A DNA stretch of 64,000 bases, from positions 60,198,509 to 60,262,508 of the forward strand of contig CM073594.1 of NCBI GenBank assembly GCA_037074705.1, written 5' to 3'. This DNA comes from Zhengitettix transpicula (lineage: Eukaryota; Arthropoda; Insecta; Orthoptera; Tetrigidae). The translations under genes were made by a program, and so were the position numbers. Positions 26,445 to 36,999 of the stretch are shown here, piece by piece (within the stretch, counting starts at the first letter, position 1; each line of letters starts with the position of its first letter). A model generated the notes under the pieces. That model saw only the letters and a program-made list of their open reading frames with translations. It was not told the DNA's origin and made no database searches.

Positions 26445-27560
26445 GATCAACAATTGACAACATCTTTTTGATAAGGCAGGTAATTGAAAAGAGTTACGAA
26501 TATGGAATAGAAATGCATAAGACTTTGATTCAGTCCAAAGAAACAAAATAATATGAATTTTAGGAAAATACGAAAAACCAGACGAATTGATAACGTTAAT
26601 AAGTCTGACGCAAGCAAATACAAAAGCAAGAGTTAAAATAAATAATGACCTCAGTGAAGAGTTCGATATTGAATTCGGTGTTAAACAAGGCACGTTATTT
26701 TGTCAATGGACATAATTCTATCACATTTAGAAATTAGAGGTAATATATCTAGCAGATTAAAACAATGTGTCGCCTATGCAGATGACTTTCTACTAACAAC
26801 AAGATCAAAGAGAGCAATTGAACAGCTTTTCGGTGAATTGAAAGAAAATGCAGAGCAATTTAACTTAATAATCAACAAAAAAAATATGCCTGAACCGCTA
26901 CAGCTCACTGAGATAGTGTTAGATAGCGTCGCTTATCAAGATGTCAAAGAGTACAAGTATCTTGGGTCATTAATAAACCAAAACAACGCAATAGAGGAAG
27001 AAATCAAGGAAATAATAACAACTGGAAACAGAGCATATTTTGCATATAAAAAAAGCAAACTGTAATCCAAAAGAGCCAAATTCAAGTTATACTATGCAGT
27101 GATTAGCCCAATTGTTACATATGCGGCCGAAACATGGGCTCTAAAAGCAAATGACAACCACAAACTTATGGTATTTGAAAGGAAAATTTTAAGAAGAATA
27201 ATAGGTCTTGTAAGGCTAGAAGACGAGCTATGGAGAACAAGATTTAACACAGAAATAGATAAACTAATAAAGCATAAAAACATAGTAAATCATATAAAAG
27301 CATTAAGGTTGAGTTGGTTTGGACACTTACATCGAAAGGACGAAACAAGAAATGTAAAGAAGATCTACAACTGGATCCCTTTAAAGACACGAAAGAAGGG
27401 AAGGCCAAAAAACTGATGGACGGAAAACATTAAGTTAATGAAAATCAAAAACGGAATGAGACTAATTTACTATAGAAAATGGTGGAAGGCTGTGGTAGAG
27501 CAGACCAAAACATTTCATTAAAGGAAACGTTGTAGCGCCTCTTAAGAAGAAGAAGATGTA
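26445..27560 (+). mobile_element. RTE-like LINE, 3' part
   Basis: Continues from the mariner site with RSTIDNIFLIRQ. It then has CVAYADDFLL (catalytic YADD, around 26770), EYKYLGSLINQ, YYAVISPIVTYAAETWAL, FERKILRRIIGL, LSWFGHLHR and TRKKGRPKN, the order typical of RTE-type reverse transcriptases. It ends near an AAGAAGAAGA tail at about 27550. A stop at 27063 and others make it inactive. Confidence 0.8.
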
Positions 27561-27836
27561 TATAAAACTTTATTTAAAATATTGTAACATCTGAAGAAGT
27601 CCTAAATGTAAGAGTTGTGTTGTTTATTAAATATTCAATCAAATCATTTAACATTGTTTTATTTAATTAGCAATAAAACATTATATTAATTTTCACAATG
27701 TGCATTCAAAGTCACAAAATTATTAAGTAAAGGCAAAATGTATGTAGTACATTAGTTTATCAGATCTCTTAATTTTTTCAAAATTGTTTACACATATATA
27801 ATATATTTGTGAATGAACGCTTTTATTGTTTTATTT

Positions 27837-27983
27837 CTAATTAAAGTCATGTGTCTTATTCCGTCTAGCTATGAAGTTGAACTTTTTAAAAGGATAAATA
27901 TTAAATTCTTCTGCCATGGCTCCTGCTGCACCTTTCCCCTTTACGTCCAATCCTCCTTTTGCCGGAAGACCACCTTTTAAATC
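27837..27983 (-). CDS. Candidate mature-peptide exon, Gly/Lys-rich, divergent GFVNG paralogue
   Basis: Follows the acceptor TTTCTAG and stays open in phase 0 for 48 residues to TAG. It begins DLKGGLPAKGGLDVKGKG, continues GAAGAMAEEF, then a basic aromatic stretch (NIYPFKKFNFIARRNK) and ends THDFN. The start lines up with the 39.5 kb mature exon (KTGGPDNQEDLDIKIGG): GG, then LD-V/I-K and a Gly-rich turn. AATAAA lies within about 10 nt after the stop, supporting a real 3' end. It is too short to show in an ORF scan. Upstream on the same strand are a decayed signal exon (29.93 kb) and an intact one (30.46 kb); either could have been its partner. The function is unknown. Confidence 0.4.
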   Translation of the reverse strand, partial: DLKGGLPAKGGLDVKGKGAAGAMAEEFNIYPFKKFNFIARRNKTHDFN

Positions 27984-28126
27984 CTAGAAAGCAAACCAAT
28001 GCATAATATATAATCAGGATGAAAATATGAATATGTATTTAATTATATTACTTTGAACTGTCCTTCAGTATTATTCAATGTTGAAAATGCTGGACATTTT
28101 ACTAACATGAAACATTAAGGAAAATA

Positions 28127-28129
<3 letters not shown>

Positions 28130-28173
<44 letters not shown>
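28130..28173. repeat. (TA)n microsatellite
   Basis: Uninterrupted TA, about 43 bp, in the stretch between the candidate mature exon at 27.98 kb and its possible signal exons. Confidence 0.9.
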
Positions 28174-28176
<3 letters not shown>

Positions 28177-28179
28177 ATA

Positions 28180-29860
28180 ATATTTTTCTGCCTTAATTGG
28201 CCACTCATAATCTTATTAATTTATTAATATGTGAGATATTATTTGCTTAAATATTTCTCATCAACAATTATCCAGTCTATTTCAATTAATAAAAAATTAG
28301 CAATTTTAAGACTGAGCTAATAATTTTGTCCCTTCATATTTCAACTTCTATACGTTGAAAGAAAATGTGTATATCATACTGCATAAACCGTCTATCACCA
28401 TAAAATAAAATAATATATATATTGTAATGATTTAAAAAGCTTTAATTAAAAAAAATTAATTAATTAGTAAAAACAAATTTAAAGGTACACATTATCAGCC
28501 TTAATTTGGCACGCCAAAGTGAATCAAATTTACAAACCAAATTTTTTTTTATAATTTGTGGCATTCTAGGAAAATACAAACTTTCCTATTTTACAAACAA
28601 TTACTTCTAATTTACCCTTCTTCGCAGGGTTTTTACTGGGCTTGATAGTAAGAACAATAAAATTTAATAAACTAATTAACAAATCAAAAATTGAAATGAA
28701 CGGAATATAAATTCTGAACACAATAAAGAAAAACGAAATCTTAACAAGATAACGAAATATGACTATACCTTTAATTATTGTTTACAGACTTAAAATAGTT
28801 GTGTTTGTACTCAAGAATGTCCTTCTGGTACCAGATCTGAATCTTGGAGCTTGAGGGTACAACTCACTAAAAAGGCCATTATTCACCGATTCTATATATC
28901 ATTATTGATACACATGGTAGTTCTCGTTTTATTCCACCTGGAATTTGGGGTCAGCCGCTCCCTCGGTCAACCGTCGGAAGTTTGTCTCCTCGATGCATTT
29001 ATGCGAAATGTTATTTCGGTCTGTGTGTTGCAAACCTTTTGCCCATCCTTAAAAAGGTTCGGCACTTTGCGATTTTTATATGAGTCTCTCCGTCACGAAC
29101 TATTTACTCGTGTTTTATAGAATCTATAGGTCTCGCAGTTGAACTTCCTGGACCACGCTATTCGTACTCTTAGATCAGCATCCTCATTCTCCCGTAATGT
29201 TCGTCGTACCGCTAAATTAGCCTCCTCTCTCTCTCAAAACGTTTGCCAGACCTCCTCTCTCTCTCAAAACTTTCGCCAGACTGTCCTCCGTATGAACGCG
29301 CGGTTTCCAACAAAGTTTGCCGACAAAGAGTTTGCCGTGATTGTTGCTTTCAAGAAATTGTACCGCTAACAATCCAATTATTTTAAAACAATTAATGGCC
29401 TCCTTAATTAGTATTGCATAATATATACACATATATAAATAAAATTGTTATGAATACCAAAAATAATAATTTTACAATGACCGAACCAAAAGTACAAAAC
29501 AAAATTACTAGAAGTTGATGCGAATTAAAATAAAATAAATTTTAAAAAAATACTAATTAGCCAAATAACAGATAGAAATTAAAAAATACCCAAAGTTTGT
29601 GCAATCCTTGTTGCTTTTGTCAGGTAATTCAAAAACGTAACAGCAAAGCTATATTTATTTTTTCACTAATTATTTACTTAACTATTTAATGACGTAGTAT
29701 ATTTTTAACACAAACGTTTTCTATTCTATAATTTCAAAACAAAATATATTTACTTGAAATATTCAGCAATTTTAGATACATCCATGACACCATACTGATG
29801 CAGAATCAAGTAAGAAAAATAAAAAAATATTGAATATTAAAGGGGTTTCAAAAAACACCA
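28180..29860. other. No gene recognised; GC-richer island with 30-bp tandem units
   Basis: Most is AT-rich. At 28850-29370 the DNA is GC-richer and holds two copies of a unit containing CCTCTCTCTCTCAAAAC followed by TTGCCAGAC or TCGCCAGAC (29221-29284). The + frame 29139-29369 spans it and is low-complexity. Origin unknown. Confidence 0.4.
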
Positions 29861-29869
29861 TAAACTTAA

Positions 29870-29935
29870 CTTTGATTGAGGATTTTCCAAGGTAAACCCT
29901 ATGAGACAAGACATCAAAATCAAAGCAGTATTCAT
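29870..29935 (-). pseudogene. Decayed signal-peptide exon of the same family
   Basis: Reads MNTALILMSCLIGFTL, then ENPQSK, and aligns without gaps to the 40.1 kb signal exon. At the aligned donor, CAG|GTAAGATTATGG has become AAG|TTAAGTTTATGG, so the GT is lost. A shifted GTTAAG exists one base earlier but would break the phase. The A/F residues at the usual cleavage site are replaced by E/N. Probably a relic of a tandem copy. Confidence 0.5.
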
Positions 29936-30396
29936 CCTGCAGCTCAAGAAATACTGCCTTGGAAATAAAATTAATAATAAGATATTATTTGCAACATTTT
30001 TATTAAAAAATATACATTAACAGAGCTGTTTCAGTTCCTATTTCTTCTCTCTTCGGACTGACTGAAATGTTTGTCTCAATGTTATGAACATACCCTCAGT
30101 CTGCTACTAATAGAAACCAAATTGGAAATGTAAATGTGGTGACGAATGAACAAATAAGTTAAAAAAATTTTGGAACATAAAAATTGATTTACATACAATA
30201 GTTTTGTCCTATATAAAGCTACTATAAATTGTAATATAAAAGCTGGGAGAAACAACATACAGTTAGACCATTATATTTTCAAGATCACCAAACGATTCGT
30301 AGACATTCCCAATCCGTTAGAGCAACCAGATACAAGATGAAGCAAGACTCGACAAAAAAAACCCTTTATAATTCTGTTTCTCAATCATAATCTTAC

Positions 30397-30462
30397 CTGA
30401 TTTCCAGGGAAGGCCAAGGTAAAACCTAACAGACAAACTGCCAAAGTCAAAGCAACCTTCAT
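30397..30462 (-). CDS. Signal-peptide exon of a duplicated peptide gene (mature exon uncertain)
   Basis: Encodes 22 aa (MKVALTLAVCLLGFTLAF, then PGNQ), three substitutions from the 40.1 kb signal exon, with intact donor CAG|GTAAGA in phase 0. The acceptor TTGTTTTTAG at 30485 precedes a short leader. It sits inside the roughly 2.5 kb block duplicated at 39.84-42.39 kb and has its own promoter copy near 31.87 kb. The GFVNG exon that follows in the other copy lies just outside the duplication and is absent here. The best downstream acceptor exon I found in phase is 27983-27837, 2.4 kb away. The gene may use that exon, or may have lost its mature exon. Confidence 0.6.
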
Positions 30463-30552
30463 CCTGCGAAGCAATAGAAATGTCCTAAAAACAATAAGAA
30501 ACAACAAAATATGTAATGCACATTAAATGGCTAATTAAATGTCATAATTAAA

Positions 30553-30895
30553 CTCACCGACATCCATTAATATGGATTTTAATTCTATCTCGGTTGTATT
30601 GGCGTCATTTTCCTGTAACGCACGCCGACCCCACCCTAAGGGTTCTCCCTAATAATGCCGTAAGGGCTTCAAATAATAACATCGGTAGAAACACTATCAA
30701 TCTCTTTGACCCGTAAAATAATTTATCCGCCTATAATATCGGCTGTTGTGAATGTTTCCCCCCCCCACCCCTAAACGTGCTCTCCTCTCATGCCGAAAGT
30801 GGTTGAAATTTTACATAAAACATCAGTAGATATATTATCAACGTCATAGACCCCGACAATTATTTATTCCACGCAAATATCGACCAAATATAGTA
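30553..30895 (-). repeat. Helitron-like repeat fragment in a peptide-gene leader intron
   Basis: The minus strand carries GCGTGGAATAAATAATTGTCG and GGTTGAAATT units of the 15-17 kb family. It lies in the leader intron of the duplicated gene, and the 40.2 kb copy has it at the same place, so it predates the duplication. Confidence 0.6.
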
Positions 30896-31814
30896 ATTTC
30901 CTGTAAGCTTTTGTGATGTTGGTGTAATTGATTTTCAATAGCTCAGTTTCTTAAACTATCAAATTAATTAAGGCTAAGCTCCAGCAGATGTAAGCAAATG
31001 GATTTTAATTTTTTTTATTTGTAGGTAATATTAACCCTCGTAAATGTGTTCAGGGCAAATTTTGTAGAATCAAAATTAAAAAAACTAATGATAATTGAGA
31101 TTTTAGCATTTAAAAAGGTGCGACGTAACCACTCGCAAACGACTACTGCTACTGCTACTGCTACCAGTATGAACGACTGCCCCTCAAATTCCTACATTTT
31201 TGCGTTACCCTCCAATATTCAGTTTAAATTAGTGTTTTAAAAAATTTTATTTACATTTTTCATTGAAATTTATGTAATTACGCACTTTTTACACGTTATG
31301 GAATCCTCTCATAATTACTTCTGTGAATTGTAGAATTTCATATACAACTTGTGCTTTTGAGAGAATACCATTTCTCGATAAATAAACAACTGATAGTCCA
31401 CTTTTAGTGTTGCGTAATAAACAAATTAAAAATTAATTGTTATGTTTCAGTAAAAGTATAAAAGAATTGGGCCTATTATTTCTTTGTTGGAAGAAAAGGG
31501 TATAAATTCAGCTTGTTACGTTGGTGTTGGGCAGGTAAAAGGAACTGAATACGGCCAAGAAGAAAGTGAAGCAGCAAATTCATGTTTTTAAAACACGAAA
31601 TAACATGTTTTGGTCTTAAAACATCAGATTGGAAAACTTATAGTTACAACATAACACTAAATTATTATTTAAAATCTGCATATACTGTCTCACAATGTAC
31701 AATATTAGTCAAATACTAACTAAGATAAATCTTTAAATAGACCAATAATGATAGTAAATTTATTATAACAGTGTCACAACGTATTATTAAATTTTCAAAG
31801 TCTATTTATCACTC

Positions 31815-31895
31815 ACCTTCAAAGTGTTTCAAAGCGTCTGGAGAGTTAAAAAACAAGCTTCGGTATATATGCTGTTCCTCTAAGTAACGATAAGA
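31815..31895 (-). promoter_or_regulatory. Promoter and non-coding first exon, duplicated copy
   Basis: Minus strand: CTTATCG (around 31894-31889), ACTTAGAGGAACAGC, TATATA (31870-31864), first exon ending TTTGAAACACTTTGAAG at 31817, donor GTGAGT (31816). It is almost base-for-base the 41.5 kb promoter, so the orphan signal exon at 30.4 kb still has an intact control region. Confidence 0.55.
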
Positions 31896-33550
31896 AATAG
31901 AACTATGCAATATTGCAGCTTTGAGTGTTTCTTTCCATCTACCTGCAGAATTTTGCAACTATGTAGTTGAAATTTCGTAAATATCTGACAGTAGTTCTAT
32001 ATATTTATGACTGTAAAAAATATAATTTCAACAGAGTCGTTTTAATTACCAGCACGATTGTTCAACATTTTAAAGAGAATTGCAAGTAACAGTTGTAAAG
32101 ATATACGACTTAAATTAGTCTTACGTAAGGATTTTAGTTTTTCGTATCGTTTATACCAAATAAATGCAAACTTACAATTTGATTACATATACTTCAGTAA
32201 TTAATCCTTTACTGACTTTTTGGCTATTAGATTTAATCACCTATGGGCTTTTCTGATTTATGACCAACTAAAGTTAATAGAGAAAATAGAAAAAAAAATT
32301 TTTGTTTCACATATCAGTAGAGATAGATTTATTTAGTACATCCTGATTGTGTTAAGTAATTAGTATAATATTGCTGGTGAGTAAAAGAGAACTACATATT
32401 ATTTATTTTTATATATTTTCTCTATAATTGTAGTTCATAATAATCAGAAAATATCATAAATAAATAAATATAATAGCCATAACAGTCAGAAAATGTTTAA
32501 TTATTGAAGTGAACAATAAAATTGAAAACTGTGTATTTGTTTTACAAAATTTAAAGTAACAAAATAATAGATTAGAATTTTAGTTTATGAATATTTAACT
32601 TCATTGAAGAAATTTTATAATATTAAATCATTAAGGACTCTTCTTAGGATTTTTTTTGTAAACATTCGGCCATTATATTTTTTTATATATGTCAAATAAT
32701 ATACATATTAAACAGAAAATTAAAATTCGTGTATTTTTTTTCCATTGCAACCGACAAGTTGCCAGAACTTTACCTCTAATTTTTTTTCCAGGTTTGTATA
32801 TAAAGTTATTAAACCTGAATATGTTCTTCGGTACATTTAAATTTTTGTTAATAAACACAATATGTTTTAGCCTACATCTTGCACCGAATATGTGATATTT
32901 ATATTACAACCTTTAGCCACGAATCCTAGTCTGAGTAATGACAACAATTATTGTATGTGATTTACACAAGTCAGTTGCTGTACTTAAAGTAAACGAAATT
33001 ATTTTTCATGAAACTAGGGAAAACAAAATTAGACTGCTCTCTTTTGTAGTCTAAAAGCAGGTGAGGATGCAGAATTACCCCAGAAAAAAATTTCTGTATT
33101 TATTTCAATACAGTCATTCAAGTAAATATTTTTATAGTAAACTTGTTCTCATGTATTGTTCATTATATTTATTTATTATACGTTAATTACTTTCAAAATA
33201 ATTGATGTTTCACAAACAAGGCAAATAGTATTCTAGGCTACTTCATAATTAAATAAATCATCTCAATAACTGTCAGTGACAAATAAAATATAAATTTGGA
33301 ATTATCAATTTGTTCATCAAAGTTTCACTGTTAAAGAGGAAATTGATTGGCCATGTTGTATAAACCATCAAGTTCTTTCTAATGTCGTATACCATATTTC
33401 AGTATAATTTTTGTACTACACAAGTGAATTCGTATATCCATAAAATAATTTCTGTGGGTTTAGTAGGATGACGAGAGAGAGCTTGTTGCAAAATTGCACA
33501 TGCAAACGTAAGAACCACTTAAAGTTGCAATTTTACTCGGTTCTCTTTTG

Positions 33551-33643
33551 TTATCATCACTTAGGAGAACAGTATATAAACAGTTCCTTACATTTAAAAC
33601 CGGAGTAGATTCCAGAAATCATTGAAACATTTTGTAGGTGAGT
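33551..33643 (+). promoter_or_regulatory. Promoter and non-coding first exon of the + strand GFVNG peptide gene
   Basis: TTATC (33551), ACTTAG, GAGAACAG, then TATATAAA (33573-33580). A first exon of about 35 nt ends TTGAAACATTTTGTAG at 33637 with donor GTGAGT. The acceptor at 35390 gives a 1.75 kb leader intron. Both the upstream module and the end of this exon match the promoters at 31.87 and 41.5 kb on the other strand. No clear kB site is visible. Confidence 0.6.
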
Positions 33644-33837
33644 AACAGAAGATGAATCTTTAAACTATGATAGTTCCTTTTCTTAATCTACTATTACATT
33701 TACAAGAGATCATGAAGGTAACGTGGGCAATTTATTGATGGTACACCTCAATTCTTTCACAGTACAGTAAATAAATTATCGAAAGCAAACTTTTCATTTT
33801 TTTATATAAAAAAATAATAATAACCATTTTATTATGA

Positions 33838-35100
33838 ACTAGCTGGATGCCCGTCGTTGTCTGGGATATCATTAATCCTGAACCCCCGATATGACTCCAA
33901 TCTAGGTTGCTTTTGCATTCTTTTTATGTAATACACCTCGACTCCTATCTATAAATGTGTTCACCTCCCAATTCCGTAGGGGGTTAAACTCATTGACCCT
34001 GAAATAGTTTCATTCGACGAATATATCGCCGTTTGAACATGTAAAATTTTCCAACTACTGTGAGTTAAACATAAAGTATTTATTTCGCGCAAAAATCGTC
34101 CGGTTACATTCTTTGAAAAAAATTTCCCCCGCCCAGACCCCCCCCCCCCTCTTCCCTCGCGTTACCAGCTTTGTCACAATGTAACTGACCGCCATCCATA
34201 ACCCTAGACAATGACACTCTCCACCAAACCCTACTCCTAAGCTTGCTTCCCTCCCATGTCGATAGGAGTTGTAATTACTGCCACATCACAAGAAACAATT
34301 ACAGCGTGAACGATTGAAAAGTAAACTAAAACAATATCTCTCTGAAAAAGTTATGCATAGTATTACAGATTTATAAATGAATTAAATATTTTGTGTTATT
34401 ATATGTATACTATGTATTATATATATTTGTATATTTTTAAGACTGATTATTTCTAATATTGTATTAATACAATTCATGGGAAAAAACATTATTATTATTA
34501 TATACTCAGAATTTGTTAAAAAGTATTAGGAGTCCTTGAACCCGACAAATATTTATTCGACACAAATATCGGCAGGTTAACATTTTTGAACAGTTATAGC
34601 CAGGTTGTCATAAATAAATTCAGCGACATCCATAATCCAGATTTGACTCTAATCACGGTTTTCTCACCGTGCTCCCCTCCCTACCGAAAAGGAGTTTAAA
34701 TAACACACAAAGTCGGTAGAAATACTATCAATCTAATTAATCCTGAAAATATTTATTAAAAGCAAATATCGACCGTGATTGCATGTTTCAAAATTTCCAC
34801 CCCCGTCCCTGGGGGTTAAATGGCCAATTGAATGTCATAATTAAACTCATCGAAATTCATAAACCTGAATTTTATTGTAATCTCGGTTGTATTCGTGCTT
34901 CTTTTTGTAACGCCAGTCCACCACCACCCTCCTGAGGATGCTCCTTTCCAAAGTTGTAAGGGGTTGAAATTATACTTAGATAACATCGGTAGAAACACTA
35001 TCAATATCTTTGGCCGAGAAAAATATTTATCCGACTCAAATATAGGCTGTTTTATCATGTTTGAATTTTTCCACGCCCCGCTTCTCACCCCGACAGTGTT
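33838..35100 (-). repeat. Helitron-like repeats in the leader intron of the + strand GFVNG gene
   Basis: The minus strand holds at least three units. The element end near 33838 reads CATCCAGCTAGT on the minus strand. Units continue at 34530-34820 and 34820-35100. The minus frame 34816-35202 comes from the repeat. Between units (34300-34520) the DNA is AT-rich and plain. Confidence 0.6.
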
Positions 35101-35413
35101 TGTTTCCTGGTCGTAAAGAACACGTGTACTAAATGTAGTGAATTTTGCTCCACGAGTGTAGATTTGTATAAGGAACATACTAACAAATATGCCTACATAC
35201 ACACAAACAAACGCTCTGCTTTAGTTATTACAAGACGAAGATAAATGGTTCATTAATCCAGATTTGTTAAATAAACCGAGTAATAAAAAATCAACTGACA
35301 AAAGGTACAAATTTGTAAGTTTGTACAAACTCAGTAAAAGCCTTTTTAAAAAATTAATAATAATATAGTTACTGCCATTTTTCATTCCAGAATAACAAAT
35401 CCAGAGTTGCAGG

Positions 35414-36439
35414 ATGAAGTTTACTTTGATTTTGGTGGTCTGTCTCACATTTTTCACCTTCGCATTGACTGCGGAATTGGTAAGTTTGTAATTGTGTAAA
35501 AGAAATTTTTGTGCAATTATAAAAGGTGACATGGACGGATTGAAAGTTATACTCTTCGGAGGTCTCTTTACACTAAACCAAACTAATGTGGAATTTAATA
35601 CATTTTTAAATAAGAGTGATAAAACGTTTTACACATGTCATTGTGGATTATACTGAAATAAATTTTTGGTGCAGGGACTAAATTCAGTGTTATTTATATC
35701 GAGGCCAATAACGATTCGGTTCCGAGCAAGGTGGCTCCACTTCATGACGTCACGCATCTTACATCATGACAAGGAGTGAATTCCAGAAATAAATTGCTGT
35801 ACTCATGTATAGATATTGCCTTCATTTTAAAAGCAAAGACATTGAGATTGATCTTTTAAGATACAGAGATTCTTTATCAAATGATTAATTGTTCTTTTGT
35901 TCTGTGTTCAGAAAAGATAATGGTCCAATTTTGGTTGGCGTCATCACAGGTAGATTGGAGTTGGAGTGTTACACATCTAAAATTTAAGGAGAATATATTG
36001 TGAACAAGTATTGAGAAAATTTGTTGTATGATTTTCGATTATAAATCTACTCTTTTAAGCTGTTTCTTTATTATAAAGTAACTTTTCCCAGAATAATGGG
36101 CATAGCTATTGTACGTAAACATTTCTTTTCTTATTTGGTAAAATGGCAAGGAAAAAAGACATCCCTAATTCAAATTTGACTAAATTCAATCCTAATGGAC
36201 ACTATTAAAAGGAAAAGTAATTAATACAGTTTTATCCATACAGACTATACTTCAAACCTTTCCTTTTCCAGCGTTCCAGAGTTCGTCGTGATGACGCAGG
36301 AAGTTTGAACATTAAAATAGACGGTCAACCGGGCGGAAAGGTGGAGGGATTTGTCAACGGAGCATCACAGATCAAATCGACAGCTAAATGGGGAAATGGA
36401 TCTGGAGACAGAGAGCAACTTCCTTCAGTGGGATCATAA
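35414..36439 (+). CDS. Short secreted 'GFVNG' peptide precursor (attacin-related, antimicrobial candidate)
   Basis: Exon 35414-35479 encodes a 22-aa signal sequence (MKFTLILVVCLTFFTFAL, then TAEL) with a GTAAGT donor in phase 0. Exon 36272-36439 follows TTTTCCAG and encodes 55 residues ending in TAA (77 aa total). The second exon opens RSRVRRDD: the same RVRR processing site, in nearly the same place, as in the one-domain attacin-like gene. The predicted 49-residue mature peptide has the core SLNIKIDG, KVEGFVNGAS, IKSTAKW, then GNGSGDREQL. The core resembles the 39.5 kb gene (LDIKIGG, VSGFVNGVS, IDSKGKW), and both look like a compressed attacin domain. It lacks the GPxAGKxxY tail. The leader acceptor TTCATTCCAG ends at 35390. 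The coding intron and 3' flank carry a 115-bp direct repeat bracketing exon 2. I know no named family for it; antimicrobial function is inferred. Confidence 0.7.
35943..36067 (+). repeat. 115-bp direct repeat, left copy, in the coding intron
   Basis: GTTGGAGTGTTACACATCTA through CTCTTTTAAGCTGTTTCTT is nearly identical to 36873-36990. The pair brackets the mature exon 36272-36439. Confidence 0.8.
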
Positions 36440-36872
36440 CGACACACAAATTATAAAGAACGAATGAAACTAATATTATTGAAAAATCGAATAAGAAAAA
36501 ACAATTACTGCATTCATTAACGAATATGTAATACACATTCGAAAAAAAATTTAAAATTTTGAAAAATTAATCATCTACAGTTGATTTTTCCCTAAATCCA
36601 TACATTTATGTATATAGAAATTTGGGGACAAACGACACATTATAAATATGATTTAATATTATCAAACAGGTTTCAACAGAATTCTTTATCATATTACCTA
36701 AATGATGATTCAAATTTAGAATTACCGTCATTTTAAATAATGATGTGAAATTGGACATTTATAAATGGAAGCTATTAATATTTTTATCTCATTACAACAA
36801 AATATAAATTGAGCATAATTCAAAAGAATATTGAAGTAAGCCATTTAATAAGAACAAAAATTTCATCAGAGG

Positions 36873-36990
36873 TAGATTTCAGTTGGAGTGTTACACATCT
36901 AAAATTTAAGGAGAATATATTGTGAACAAGTATTGAGAAAATTTGTTGTATGATTTTCGATTATAAATCTACTCTTTTAAGCTGTTTCTT
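36873..36990 (+). repeat. 115-bp direct repeat, right copy, downstream of the gene
   Basis: Second copy of the 35.94 kb repeat, about 930 bp further on, differing at only a few bases. Confidence 0.8.
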
Positions 36991-36999
36991 CATTCCATT

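Larger units (their letters stand above)
30160..32730. repeat. Segmental duplication, copy 1
   Basis: Collinear with 39840-42390: AAATTTTGGAACA and GACCATTATATTTTCAAGA at one end, then signal exon, Helitron-like piece, promoter, and ATTAAACAGAAAAT near the far end. Divergence is by scattered substitutions and small indels. Confidence 0.8.

Noticed and set aside
34816..35202. 128-aa minus-strand ORF
   Set aside because: Falls in Helitron-like repeat inside the leader intron of the + strand peptide gene.
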